A stretch of DNA of 64,000 nucleotides from assembly GCF_022603395.1 (NCBI RefSeq), contig NZ_JAIBKA010000004.1, forward strand, positions 124,001 to 188,000. Reading direction: 5' to 3'. Positions 25,160-33,829 of this stretch are shown piece by piece. This DNA comes from Desulfoferrobacter suflitae (GTDB lineage: Bacteria; Desulfobacterota; Syntrophobacteria; Syntrophobacterales; Syntrophobacteraceae). Below the pieces are notes generated by a model. That model was not told the origin of the DNA. It made no database searches and saw only the letters and a list, made by a program, of their open reading frames with translations. The translations under genes and the position numbers were made by a program. Numbering within the stretch: position 1 is the stretch's first letter; every line of letters begins with the position of its first letter.

Positions 25160-27082
25160 ATGCAGCATTATTTTGGACGTGAAGGAATCCTGGCTCAGAA
25201 AGTGCCCGGCTTCGAATATCGTTCTTCCCAGATGAGGATGGCTGATGCGGTGCTGGCCAGCTTGCGGGGTGGATTGCCTCTCGTCGTCGAAGCTGGCACC
25301 GGGACTGGAAAAACATGGGCCTACCTTATTCCGGCGCTGTCGAGCGGCCTTAAGGTGGTTATTTCCACCGGCACCAAGACCCTCCAGGATCAGATTCTGG
25401 ATCATGATATCCCCTTTCTGCGGCGGTCTATCTTCCCAAACTTGCGGGCAGTGTGCCTCAAAGGGAGAAAAAACTATCTGTGCCGGAGAAAATTCAATGT
25501 GTTTTCCCTGCAGCCCACTTTTTGGCACAAAGAAGAAGCCAAGCTACTCAGCCGCTTCACAGATTGGGCGCGATCGACCGCCACAGGAGACCGCGCCGAG
25601 ATCGCCTGGCTGCCGGACCACTTTTCTGCCTGGAACGAAGTGAGCTCGAGCAGTGAGCAATGCCTTGGCCAGCAGTGTGCCGAGCATTCCCGCTGCTTCT
25701 TGTCACTGCTCCGCCAGGAAGCCTCGCGCACCGATTTGGTGATCGTCAACCATCACCTGTTCTTTGCCGATCTGGCTCTCCGCAAAAACGGGCATGCCGA
25801 AATCCTGCCCGACTACGACGCAGTGATCTTTGACGAAGCCCACCAGCTCGAGACAATCATCGGACTCTATTTCGGACTGCAGCTCAGCAATGCCAAAGTC
25901 AACGAACTCATTCAGGATATTCAACGCGAATGGACCGGAAAGTCTCGCCAGCCCGGAAACCTCGGGGAGATCCACAGGCTCGTTGAACATCTTGGAGTCC
26001 TGAACCGAAGCCTCTATCAGCACTTCGCCGATGCCCGCCAGGATCGGGCAAGATATCCTCTGCAATTCGATGATTCAGGTAAGAACTGGGGGCGGATCTG
26101 CCGCGAAATGATACATGCCCTGCAGCAGTTGAATGCGTGCCTGGGAATGACGAAAAACCAGCAGTCGGTGGTGGATTCGTTCCTGCGTCGCAGCGCCGAA
26201 CTGGCGGGGGCGCTCCATCAGATCCTGCAAAGGCGCGACCCGACCCTGGTCTACTGGTATGAGCTTGGGGCGCGGTCGGTCTTTATCCATGGGACCCCCA
26301 TCGAAATAGGACCCATCTGCAACGAGTGGCTGTTCGGACAAGGCAAAAATGTTGTGTTCACATCCGCGACACTTGCCGTCGCCGGTTCTCTCGCTTTTTT
26401 TCGAGAAAGCCTCGGAATGCCGCCGGAAACCCAGGAGCTCATGCTGCCGTCGCCCTTTTCCTTTGAAGAGCAGGCCCTTTTGTATGTTCCCAAGCGTTTC
26501 CCCACGCCGCACTCCCCTCAATTTTGCGGCATGATGGCCCGGGAGGCTGCAGAGATCCTGAAAAAAACCAGGGGGCGAGGACTCCTGCTGTTTACCAGTT
26601 ACAAGAACCTCAATGCCGTGCACAGAGATTTGCAGCAGCTCCTTCCCTATCCCATTTTGCTCCAGGGTGAGAAGCCCAAACGTCAGTTGCTGCATGAGTT
26701 CAGGCAGAAGATTGATTCGATTCTGCTCGCCACCAGCTCATTTTGGCAGGGCATCGATGTGCCCGGCGAGGCTCTCAGCTGCCTGATGATCGATAAATTG
26801 CCCTTTGAAGTTCCCGATGATCCTCTGGTTGCCGCCCGCATGGATCATTTTTCAGCAACAGGCGTCAATCCTTTTCTCAACTATCAGGTGCCCAGAGCCG
26901 TCATCCATCTGAAACAGGGTGTCGGCCGTTTGATTCGATCCTCCAGGGACCAGGGAGTGATTGTGATCTTTGATATCAGGCTGTTTACCAAGAGTTACGG
27001 GCGAATCTTCCTCGATAGCCTGCCGCCTTGCCGTTTAACGCGCGAACTCAGCGATATCGACCATTTCTTAACCATTCAATAA
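25160..27082 (+). CDS. dinG: DinG/XPD-type ATP-dependent DNA helicase
   Basis: The 640-residue superfamily 2 helicase has Walker A AGTGTGKTWAY near residue 47, and FDEAHQLE near 225. Four cysteines fit the XPD-family [4Fe-4S] site (CLKGRKNYLC, then EQCLGQQCAEHSRC). The C-terminal helicase half has LLLFTSYKNLNAV, TSSFWQGIDVPGE and QGVGRLIRS. DinG-like enzymes unwind DNA 5'-3' and resolve R-loops and other structures. No exonuclease domain is attached. It starts 35 bases after PBP1A on the same strand with a weak ribosome site, so it may be read from that transcript. Confidence 0.9.
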   Translation: MQHYFGREGILAQKVPGFEYRSSQMRMADAVLASLRGGLPLVVEAGTGTGKTWAYLIPALSSGLKVVISTGTKTLQDQILDHDIPFLRRSIFPNLRAVCLKGRKNYLCRRKFNVFSLQPTFWHKEEAKLLSRFTDWARSTATGDRAEIAWLPDHFSAWNEVSSSSEQCLGQQCAEHSRCFLSLLRQEASRTDLVIVNHHLFFADLALRKNGHAEILPDYDAVIFDEAHQLETIIGLYFGLQLSNAKVNELIQDIQREWTGKSRQPGNLGEIHRLVEHLGVLNRSLYQHFADARQDRARYPLQFDDSGKNWGRICREMIHALQQLNACLGMTKNQQSVVDSFLRRSAELAGALHQILQRRDPTLVYWYELGARSVFIHGTPIEIGPICNEWLFGQGKNVVFTSATLAVAGSLAFFRESLGMPPETQELMLPSPFSFEEQALLYVPKRFPTPHSPQFCGMMAREAAEILKKTRGRGLLLFTSYKNLNAVHRDLQQLLPYPILLQGEKPKRQLLHEFRQKIDSILLATSSFWQGIDVPGEALSCLMIDKLPFEVPDDPLVAARMDHFSATGVNPFLNYQVPRAVIHLKQGVGRLIRSSRDQGVIVIFDIRLFTKSYGRIFLDSLPPCRLTRELSDIDHFLTIQ

Positions 27083-27247
27083 GCCCTTCTTGCCATTCCC
27101 TAAATAGATTATGATAAATTAATGTGCAAAACCCAGTTCAACGGTCAGCCCGGCGAGATGTCGCCGGGGGACCTTGGCGAACGGCTCGACAGCTGCTTCT
27201 GTGGCCGCTATGAGCCGTGGTGAGACTCACACAAAGGAGGGCGTCCC

Positions 27248-28204
27248 GTGAACAAGAGTATCCTATTTGCAGTGGATGGATCCAAAAGCAGTCTGCAAGT
27301 TGCTTCTGTTTTGGGAAAGCTTCTCAAAGACCAGACACAGAACAGTATCCTGCTGTTGCATTGCGTTCAACAGCTGGCGGCGCTCTACCCGGGGGAAATT
27401 GCCGAGATCGGCTCAGTGGAAAGATCCTCAGCGGAATTTCAGAAAAAGCTCGGTGATGCGGTTCTGGCTTCCAGTGTCCAGGCTTTGCAGGAAAGCGGCT
27501 TTCCCGCCGATCAAATTCGTTCGGACCTTGTGCTGGGATGCACCGACCCCGCGCAGGATATCCTGGCGAAGGCGGAAGCCGAGAGAATCAGAACGATCGC
27601 TTTGGGACGCCGGGGCCGGAGCCAGCTCCAGAGTTTGCTTCTGGGCAGCGTGTCGAGTAAAGTAGCGCAGTACTCGCACTATAGGACCGTTTGGATTATC
27701 GACAGTGAGGTCCAGCCGAGCAGGAAGGTCCTTGTTGCCATGGCGGGCGTGCCCGACGCGCGTGCTTTGACCTATTATGCCACAGAGTTTATTGCTCCCA
27801 TTCCGCATCTGCACTACACCCTGTTTCACATCATGCCGCCCATTCCTCCCACTTTTTGGGATGACGGTCATATCCTGGGGCCCGAAGAGCAGAAAGATCG
27901 CCAGTCGCGCATCAATAAATGGCGTCGCGAGTGGACCCAAAAGGTTGAAAAGTTCATGGATAAAGCAGCAGACTCGCTGGTGGGCAAGGGCGTGCCGGAA
28001 CAGAAGATGGATAAGCGAATCGTGCAGACAAAGGAAGGCATTGCCCGGGATTTGTTGAACGAGATTGCTCGCGGAAGATACCAGATGGTCATCATGGGCA
28101 AGAAGAGCTTTCACGAGCGAAAACCCTTTCTTATGGGCAGTCATGCCAATAAGGTTCTGCAAAACATAGAGCGGGCCATCCTCTGTTTGGTGGACGCGAG
28201 CTGA
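27248..28204 (+). CDS. Universal stress protein, tandem UspA domains
   Basis: A GTG start at 27248 follows AAAGGAGG. The 318-residue protein has two UspA folds: residues 1-~150 (SILFAVDGSKSSLQ ... RTIALGRRGRSQLQSLLLGSVSSKV) and ~155-318 (KVLVAMAGVPDA ... MVIMGKKSFHERKPFLMGSHANKVLQN). The GxxGxxxxxxxGS(V) ATP-binding loop is well preserved in the first half and altered in the second (GKKSFHERKPFLMGSHA), so perhaps only the first binds nucleotide. Role in stress survival is family knowledge; a specific function is not evident. Confidence 0.88.
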   Translation: MNKSILFAVDGSKSSLQVASVLGKLLKDQTQNSILLLHCVQQLAALYPGEIAEIGSVERSSAEFQKKLGDAVLASSVQALQESGFPADQIRSDLVLGCTDPAQDILAKAEAERIRTIALGRRGRSQLQSLLLGSVSSKVAQYSHYRTVWIIDSEVQPSRKVLVAMAGVPDARALTYYATEFIAPIPHLHYTLFHIMPPIPPTFWDDGHILGPEEQKDRQSRINKWRREWTQKVEKFMDKAADSLVGKGVPEQKMDKRIVQTKEGIARDLLNEIARGRYQMVIMGKKSFHERKPFLMGSHANKVLQNIERAILCLVDAS

Positions 28205-28340
28205 TTCACATGCGCAAAATCCCCCTCTCTCCGGGGTTGGCAAGCGGATACACATGGCATTGGATGAGGGGCACGGAGGGAGCGAGACAAAGGGGTACGG
28301 AGAATATTTGTAAGTCGATTAGCAAAAGAGGCTTCTATTG

Positions 28341-29312
28341 ATGCAAGTGGATGTGCACGACCGGCAAAAGCTCGAAGCATGGAACGAAGAGTTTCACCAT
28401 AAGATCAACCTGAGGCTCTACACGGGGAACGATGAAAAAAGTGGTTATTTTGAATCCTTTTGCCGGCAGGTGAATGAGATCATCCCCAATATTCTGTTCA
28501 CTCATGAGGAAGGCGGCGGTGACCAGGTTCCTGCCATTACCCTGGGAAAATCATGGCGTTATCGTGCACTCCCCGTGGGCAGCGAGTTGGACCCATTCCT
28601 GGAATTGCTGGCGATGCAGGCCGTTGGCGTTCCCCCTTTGCCGCAATCAATAAGGGAGGCTGTTGCGCAGGTGGACTGTCCGGCGAACCTTACTATTTAT
28701 GTGGCGCCGGCTTGTCCGTTTTGCCCGGAAGTTGTGCGACAGTTGCAAACGGTCCCCATGGCCAACGACAGGATCCATCTGGATATAGTGGATGCCACTC
28801 TGTTCCCTGACCTGGCACAGCGCAGCAATGTTCGGTCGGTGCCGACGGTCATTCTGGACGATGAGTTTCGGTGGTCCGGCTCGATTGTGCTTCAGGAGTT
28901 GATCGACGCGTTGGTGCATCGGGATCCCGCCAGGTTGACGACACAAGAATTATTGAGCATCATCAAGGATGGAAATGCCGACCAATTGGCCCGCATGATG
29001 TTGCAGAGGGGGGTCATGTTCACAGGGTTTCCGCAATTGTTGCAGCATCCCAACTGGTCGGAACGTCTGGGAGCTCTGGTGGTGCTTGAACAAATAGCCG
29101 AACAAGACATTCAGCTGGCGCACAGCGCATGCACGCCCCTGCTGCACTATCTGCAAACGGCTGAAGACCCGGTTAAGGGGGATCTCATTTACGCACTTGG
29201 TTTGGCCGCTTGCGATGAGGCCAGGGCCTACCTGGAGGACCTTTTGAGTGTTGAGGAGAGCGCGGAAAACCGGGAGATTCTGCAGGAGACCCTGGCAAAA
29301 CTGGGGCGCTAA
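28341..29312 (+). CDS. Thioredoxin-fold protein with HEAT-like C-terminus
   Basis: This 323-residue protein has two thioredoxin-like halves in the manner of archaeal PDO or the AhpF N-terminus. An N-terminal half (~1-100) lacks a CxxC. A second half has the redox pair in VAPACPFCPEVVRQL, the cis-Pro region NVRSVPTVILDD and a GSIVLQELIDAL helix. Residues ~205-323 are all-helical and HEAT/armadillo-like (WSERLGALVVLEQIAEQ; VKGDLIYALGLAACDEARAYLEDLL). Such a fusion suggests a thiol-disulfide exchange protein with its own protein-docking module. ATG 28341 and the adjacent TTG 28338 are both possible starts. It lies between a stress protein and a response regulator on one strand. Confidence 0.78.
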   Translation: MQVDVHDRQKLEAWNEEFHHKINLRLYTGNDEKSGYFESFCRQVNEIIPNILFTHEEGGGDQVPAITLGKSWRYRALPVGSELDPFLELLAMQAVGVPPLPQSIREAVAQVDCPANLTIYVAPACPFCPEVVRQLQTVPMANDRIHLDIVDATLFPDLAQRSNVRSVPTVILDDEFRWSGSIVLQELIDALVHRDPARLTTQELLSIIKDGNADQLARMMLQRGVMFTGFPQLLQHPNWSERLGALVVLEQIAEQDIQLAHSACTPLLHYLQTAEDPVKGDLIYALGLAACDEARAYLEDLLSVEESAENREILQETLAKLGR

Positions 29313-29360
29313 ATACAGGCGTATTCACGAGGAGGAGTGAGAAAACCCAACAGGGGGCAC

Positions 29361-30035
29361 ATGAGTCCAAAGACCAAGCAAACATACCAGGTGCTTCTGG
29401 CGGACGATCACATGATGTTTCGCCACGGTATCCGGAGGATCATCGAAGAGACTTCGGATCTTGCAGTCATCGGCGAGGTTTCGGATGGGCTCGAATTGCT
29501 CAAGACCCTCAAGACCTTAACGCCGGATTTGGTGATTCTCGATATTTCCATGCCAAACCTGAGGGGCATTGAGGTTACCCATGAAATTAAAAACTCATAC
29601 CCCGCAGTGAAGGTGCTCATTCTCACGATGCACAAAGATAAGGAGCACCTGCTGCATTCCATATCGGCAGGGGCGGAGGGTTATCTCCTCAAAGAAGACG
29701 CCGATTCGGAATTGTTCTCCGCCATCCGGACGATACGTGAGGGAGGGGTCTACATCTCACCGCTTCTCTCGGCGCAAATCGCCGACGTCATATATGAACA
29801 CGCAGCCAGGGAAGCGTCCGACTCCAGTAGCGGAGCCTTGACGTTCAGAGAGCGCGAAGTATTGAAACTGATCGCTGAGGGAAGGACGAGCAAGGAAATA
29901 GCCACCATTCTGTGCATCAGTGTGCGCACCATCCACCACCACCGTTCCAATATAATGAAAAAGCTGAAGATAAGTAACACGGCCGATCTCATAAAATACG
30001 CCATCCGTAAAGGCTACACTTCGGCTGCCGGCTGA
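29361..30035 (+). CDS. NarL/LuxR-family response regulator
   Basis: The receiver domain holds the acidic pair in LLADDHMMFR, the phospho-acceptor D61 in LVILDISMPN and a Lys in GYLLKEDA. The C-terminal domain is a LuxR helix-turn-helix (LTFREREVLKLIAEGRTSKEIATIL). I choose the ATG at 29361 (224 residues); the in-frame GTG at 29337 sits almost on top of its GAGGAGG. No histidine kinase is adjacent, so the cognate kinase is elsewhere. The kinase at 43132 is NtrB-like and would normally pair with a different regulator class. It lies immediately upstream of the acs leader, so regulation of acs is possible but unproved. Confidence 0.92.
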   Translation: MSPKTKQTYQVLLADDHMMFRHGIRRIIEETSDLAVIGEVSDGLELLKTLKTLTPDLVILDISMPNLRGIEVTHEIKNSYPAVKVLILTMHKDKEHLLHSISAGAEGYLLKEDADSELFSAIRTIREGGVYISPLLSAQIADVIYEHAAREASDSSSGALTFREREVLKLIAEGRTSKEIATILCISVRTIHHHRSNIMKKLKISNTADLIKYAIRKGYTSAAG

Positions 30036-30254
30036 TTTTGCAACCTATAGGGAAGTTATTCATCACATATGCCACAACGAGATTAAAATTATATGAACTG
30101 GATTTGTGCAAAACGGCTTCTTCAGAAAAACCGATGAACCCTTGAGTGCGCACGCCATGTTCTCAATAATTCAGCATTTTCGGCGCTTGCCCGAGGCGCG
30201 GAAAACGCCCTTCCGGGTTGACCTGAGGGGCTCCGGCAGTTGTTTCAAAACGAG

Positions 30255-30283
30255 TTGACATTTCAATATTAATCAGATATTCA
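30255..30283 (+). promoter_or_regulatory. Candidate sigma-70 promoter for acs genes
   Basis: A consensus TTGACA (30255-30260) is followed after 17 bases by a poor -10, TATTCA (30278-30283). The surroundings are AT-rich. The weak -10 suggests that an activator may be needed. Confidence 0.4.
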
Positions 30284-30381
30284 GGGAAAGTCTCACAATC
30301 AGGAGAACGATTTCACTTTCACTTGCAATATGAGAGCTGTGAGTGTGCTGTTAAACCTTCCAAACGAACTGACTTCCATAG

Positions 30382-30404
30382 CCAATCGATGGCGCATCGA
30401 TTGG
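30382..30404. promoter_or_regulatory. Perfect inverted repeat in the acs leader
   Basis: CCAATCGATG and its exact complement CATCGATTGG are separated by GCG. This could be a protein-binding operator or an RNA hairpin. It lies about 280 bases before acsD. Confidence 0.5.
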
Positions 30405-30525
30405 GCGGTATTGCAACAGAGACAACATTTAGCGTTTGATGCACGAATTCCCATGAAATCTTCTAGAGGTGCTTACTTGGCGCCGGCGGTCCGGCGGCAG
30501 TGCAGCATAGATGAGTACTGAACAC

Positions 30526-30561
30526 TCTGGCGGTGCGGCCGGTGAGCAGTCCTCCGCCAGA
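30526..30561 (+). promoter_or_regulatory. Leader hairpin before acsD
   Basis: TCTGGCGG (30526-30533) pairs with CCGCCAGA (30554-30561) around a GC-rich 20-base loop. There is no T-run, so it is not a simple terminator. Its role is unknown. Confidence 0.35.
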
Positions 30562-30682
30562 CTGAGTCTGCTCGAAGCAAACAGGTTAGAACACAACAGT
30601 TAACACAGGAGATGGGCGGTTCACGGATGTAACCGGTCGAACCAAATGAAAAAAAGCACAAATTTGAAAGGAGGACCTGACC

Positions 30683-31627
30683 TTGGCTTTCCAACCAACA
30701 AAACAGATCTATTCGGGAAAAATCAGGGAAGTCACTTTGGGCGTCGGTGACAAGGCGGTAACGGTGGGCGGTAAAACAGCCTATTCATTTCATAGTTTCG
30801 AAGGAGAGATGCCTAATCCCCCGAGAGTGGCCATGGAAATCTGGGACAAAGACCCCAGCGCGGATTGGTCGGAGACGGCAAAAGCCCCGTTTGCCGGGGT
30901 TTTGAGTGATCCGGTTGCGTGGGCCAAAAAGTGCGTGGACGAGTACGGAGCCGAAATCCTCGTCGTGCAAACCAAGAGCGCCGATCCCAATGCGGACAAC
31001 AAGTCGGCTGCAGAAGTGGCCGCAGTCGTCAAGAAGGTTGCCGACGCGGTGGATGTCCCGATCATCGTGTGGGGCGTCGCCAGCCATGAAAAGGACACCG
31101 AAGTGATGAAGGCCGTGGCGGAGCAATGTTCCGGCAAGCGTCTCGCTTTATCCCCGGTGGAAGAGGGAGACTACAAACAGATTGGTGCGGCTTGCCTGGG
31201 ATACAAACATGTGGTCGTCTCATCTTCGCCTATTGATGTCAACCTGGCCAAACAGCTCAACATATTGCTTGGAAATCTGGGCGTCAAAGAGCAGGATATC
31301 GTCATCGATCCGACCACCGGCGGCTTGGGCTACGGTCTCGAATACACCTACTCAGTGATTGAGAGAATTCAGCAGGCGGCTTTGACTCAGGAAGACGACA
31401 AGCTTCAGCAGCCCATGATCTGCAACGTCGGCAACGAAGTGTGGAAAAGCAAGGAAGCCAACCTGAGTGCCGAAGATGCTCCCGAGCTGGGTGATCCCGC
31501 AAAGCGCGGTGTCCTCATGGAAGCCATCACCGCCATTGACCTGCTCATTGCAGGAGCCGACGTGGTGATTCTGAGGCATCCGGAAGCCATCAAACTGGTC
31601 AAGGGATTCATTGCCAAGATGATGTAA
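30683..31627 (+). CDS. acsD: Corrinoid iron-sulfur protein small subunit
   Basis: A TTG start at 30683 is preceded by AAAGGAGGACC. The 314-residue product is the delta/small subunit of the CODH/ACS corrinoid protein (AcsD/CdhD). It is a TIM-barrel protein that with AcsC carries the methyl group on the cobamide between methyl-THF:CFeSP methyltransferase and acetyl-CoA synthase. Visible family stretches include PPRVAMEIWDKDPSADW near the N-terminus, VVSSSPIDVNLAKQLNILL, IDPTTGGLGYGLEYTYSVIERI and a C-terminal DVVILRHPEAIKLV. It heads the acs gene set, 98 bases upstream of acsA. Confidence 0.93.
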   Translation: MAFQPTKQIYSGKIREVTLGVGDKAVTVGGKTAYSFHSFEGEMPNPPRVAMEIWDKDPSADWSETAKAPFAGVLSDPVAWAKKCVDEYGAEILVVQTKSADPNADNKSAAEVAAVVKKVADAVDVPIIVWGVASHEKDTEVMKAVAEQCSGKRLALSPVEEGDYKQIGAACLGYKHVVVSSSPIDVNLAKQLNILLGNLGVKEQDIVIDPTTGGLGYGLEYTYSVIERIQQAALTQEDDKLQQPMICNVGNEVWKSKEANLSAEDAPELGDPAKRGVLMEAITAIDLLIAGADVVILRHPEAIKLVKGFIAKMM

Positions 31628-31680
31628 CAAAGGCAGCGAGCTCAAAATCGGCGTCGTTCGATTCCTTATGGTGGAATGGC

Positions 31681-31695
31681 TAGAAATAATTTCTA
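31681..31695 (+). other. Small hairpin between acsD and acsA
   Basis: TAGAAA and TTTCTA form a 6-bp stem with a 3-base loop, 31 bases before the acsA start. Too weak for a terminator; it is a possible mRNA processing or ribosome-access element. Confidence 0.3.
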
Positions 31696-31725
31696 ACAGC
31701 CTCAAGAAGAGGAATGGAGTACATC

Positions 31726-33684
31726 ATGGCGGAAGAAAAGGAAAAAAAGGTGAAGGTACTGAACTTCAGGGATATGTCAACCTGTGAAGCGACCATTCAG
31801 ATGCTGGAGATCGCGGCCAAGGACGGGGTAGAGACGGCGTTCAGCCGCGCGGCGGACATGAAGGCCTGCCCGATCGGGGCCGATTCGGCATGCTGTAAGC
31901 ACTGTTTCATGGGTCCCTGCCGCTTGAACCCGAAGGATCCCTATTCCAAGGTGGGGGTTTGCGGGGCGACCATCGACACCATAGCGGGCCGCAATTTTGC
32001 CAGGATGGTGGCGAGCGGCTGTGCGGCGCACACCGACCACGGCATGTCCATGCTGGACGTGTTCCGTGAGGTGGTGAACGGCCGGATCAAAGACTACCAG
32101 ATCAAAGACGAAGAGAAGCTGCGCGATGTGGCGGCGAGTGTGGGCATCGAGGTGGTGGGGCGCGCGACCATGGAGGTGGCCAAGGAACTCTACGAGGAGC
32201 TGGAGCGGACCTACACGCAGGTTGAGGGGGAAATTCCATTTGTCAGCCGGGTTCCGGCCAAGACTTTGGAGACCTGGCGCAAGCACGGGATCGTGCCGCG
32301 CGGCTCCATGCGCGAGATCATGGAAATCATGCACCGCACGCACATGGGCGTGGATCAGGACTATGAGAACATCATCAAGCAGTGTTCGCGAACGGCCCTG
32401 GCGGACGGTTGGGGCGGCTCGATGGTGGCCACGGAGATTTCCGACATTCTGTTCGGCACGCCCAAGCCGCTGGTGGCCGGCGTGAACATGGGTTATCTGA
32501 AAGAGGACCATGTGAACATCATCGTGCATGGCCATGAACCGAATCTGTTTGAATCCATGATCACCTCGGTCAATGACCCGGCTCTCATCGAGAAGGCCAA
32601 GGCGGCGGGAGCCGAGGGGATTCAGCTGCTCGGCATGTGCTGTTCCGGGGCCGAGGTGCTGGGACGTCACGGGGTGCCCCATGCGGGGAACTTCATGAGC
32701 ACGGAGGCAATCATTGCCACCGGCGCGGTGGACGCCATGGCGGTGGATGTGCAGTGCATCATGCAGGCTCTCTCCAAGTTGTCCGAGTGCTACGGCACCA
32801 AGTTTTTCACCACCAATCCGCGCGCCAAGATCGACGGGGCGACCCACATCGAATTTCATGAGCACACCCCGAGCGAGTGCACCAACAAAGTGGTGGAAAT
32901 GGCCATTGAGCGGTTCAAGAACCGTCCGGCCCGCATTGTCATTCCGCAGCGCCGCGATCTGGGCATTCACGGGTTTTCCCATGAGTACGTGAATTACATG
33001 CTGGGAGGGACCTTCCGGGCTTCCTACACCCCGCTCAACGACAACATCATCAACGGGCGCATTCGCGGTGTGGCGGGCGTCGTGGGCTGCACCAATCCGC
33101 GCGTGAAGCATGACTACGTGCATGTGGAACTGGTCAAGGAGCTGATCAAGAACAATGTGTTGGTGGTGCAGACCGGTTGTTCGCAGATTTCTCTGGCCAA
33201 GGCCGGCCTGATGAAGCCGGATGCGGCGGTACTGGCCGGTGACGGGCTGCGGGAAGTGTGCGAGACGGTGGGCATGCCGCCGGTTTTGAGCCTGGGGTCG
33301 TGTGTGGACAACAGCCGTATTCTGATTGCCTGTGCCGAGATGGTGAAGATCGGTGGCCTGGGCGACAGCATCGCCGATCTGCCGGTAGCGGGGGCGGCGC
33401 CCGAGTACATGAGCGAGAAGGCCATCTCCATCGGCCATTATTTTGTGGCTTCCGGTGTGTACACCATTTTTGGTGTGACCTTCCCGAGCATCGAGGGAAC
33501 CAAGTTCCACAAGCTGCTGTTCGAGGGCCTGGAAGAGATGGGCATGGGCAAATGGGATTTCGCGGTCGATCCGCACGATATGGCCCACAAGATGATCGCC
33601 CATATCGACAAGAAGCGCGAGGCCCTGGGCATCATGGGCGAGCGTGAACGCAAGCTGTTCAGCATGGAAGACCGCAGGGCCTAA
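31726..33684 (+). CDS. acsA: Carbon monoxide dehydrogenase catalytic subunit
   Basis: The ATG at 31726 (six bases after GGAG) is preferred over 31714, giving 652 residues. This Ni-Fe-S enzyme reduces CO2 to CO, or oxidises CO, and passes CO to AcsB. Cysteines for the D and B clusters lie in CPIGADSACCKHCFMGPC and VGVCGA. The C-cluster ligands appear in order: the His of IIVHGHEPNLF, then Cys in LGMCCSGAEVLG, VDVQCIMQ, VVGCTNPR, VVQTGCSQIS and LGSCVDNSR. It lies between acsD and acsB. No cooC or acsF nickel-insertion ATPase is next to it, so maturation genes must be elsewhere. Confidence 0.96.
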   Translation: MAEEKEKKVKVLNFRDMSTCEATIQMLEIAAKDGVETAFSRAADMKACPIGADSACCKHCFMGPCRLNPKDPYSKVGVCGATIDTIAGRNFARMVASGCAAHTDHGMSMLDVFREVVNGRIKDYQIKDEEKLRDVAASVGIEVVGRATMEVAKELYEELERTYTQVEGEIPFVSRVPAKTLETWRKHGIVPRGSMREIMEIMHRTHMGVDQDYENIIKQCSRTALADGWGGSMVATEISDILFGTPKPLVAGVNMGYLKEDHVNIIVHGHEPNLFESMITSVNDPALIEKAKAAGAEGIQLLGMCCSGAEVLGRHGVPHAGNFMSTEAIIATGAVDAMAVDVQCIMQALSKLSECYGTKFFTTNPRAKIDGATHIEFHEHTPSECTNKVVEMAIERFKNRPARIVIPQRRDLGIHGFSHEYVNYMLGGTFRASYTPLNDNIINGRIRGVAGVVGCTNPRVKHDYVHVELVKELIKNNVLVVQTGCSQISLAKAGLMKPDAAVLAGDGLREVCETVGMPPVLSLGSCVDNSRILIACAEMVKIGGLGDSIADLPVAGAAPEYMSEKAISIGHYFVASGVYTIFGVTFPSIEGTKFHKLLFEGLEEMGMGKWDFAVDPHDMAHKMIAHIDKKREALGIMGERERKLFSMEDRRA

Positions 33685-33701
33685 GGATCATTGGCCTCTA
33701 T

Positions 33702-33736
33702 GGGGAATGCCGCCGGCTCCGGCGTTCGCATTCCCC
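33702..33736 (+). other. Strong hairpin between acsA and acsB
   Basis: GGGGAATGC pairs with GCATTCCCC (9 bp), enclosing CGCCGG/CCGGCG around a 2-base loop. It is very stable but followed by GCTGG rather than a T-run. It is therefore better explained as an mRNA stabiliser/processing element or partial attenuator than as a full terminator. Confidence 0.65.
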
Positions 33737-33829
33737 GCTGGTAGACAGGGCGGAGTGAATGTCGGTTCGAAGCCGATTCTTTAGTCACCCAAACACATAG
33801 GGAAGCACCCTTAAGAAAAGGAGTATATT

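Larger units (their letters stand above)
30036..30682 (+). promoter_or_regulatory. Long leader region of the acs operon
   Basis: This 647-base stretch holds no supported gene. A candidate promoter (30255-30283) would give a leader of about 390 bases. The leader includes a perfect 10-bp palindrome at 30382-30404 and a stem at 30526-30561 just upstream of acsD. A leader this long could carry regulation, but I do not recognise a known riboswitch (no cobalamin box is visible). Confidence 0.45.

Noticed and set aside
30330-30521. A 63-residue plus-strand frame inside the acs leader
   Set aside because: It has no ribosome site, no similarity, and covers a perfect palindrome, so the region is better treated as regulatory.
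30540-30600. A cobalamin riboswitch before acsD
   Set aside because: The stem-rich leader invites this idea, but no B12-box-like sequence or family layout is visible.
31777-33603. A 608-residue minus-strand frame opposite acsA
   Set aside because: It is His/Arg-rich antisense of a highly conserved CODH gene, caused by codon bias, and not a gene.
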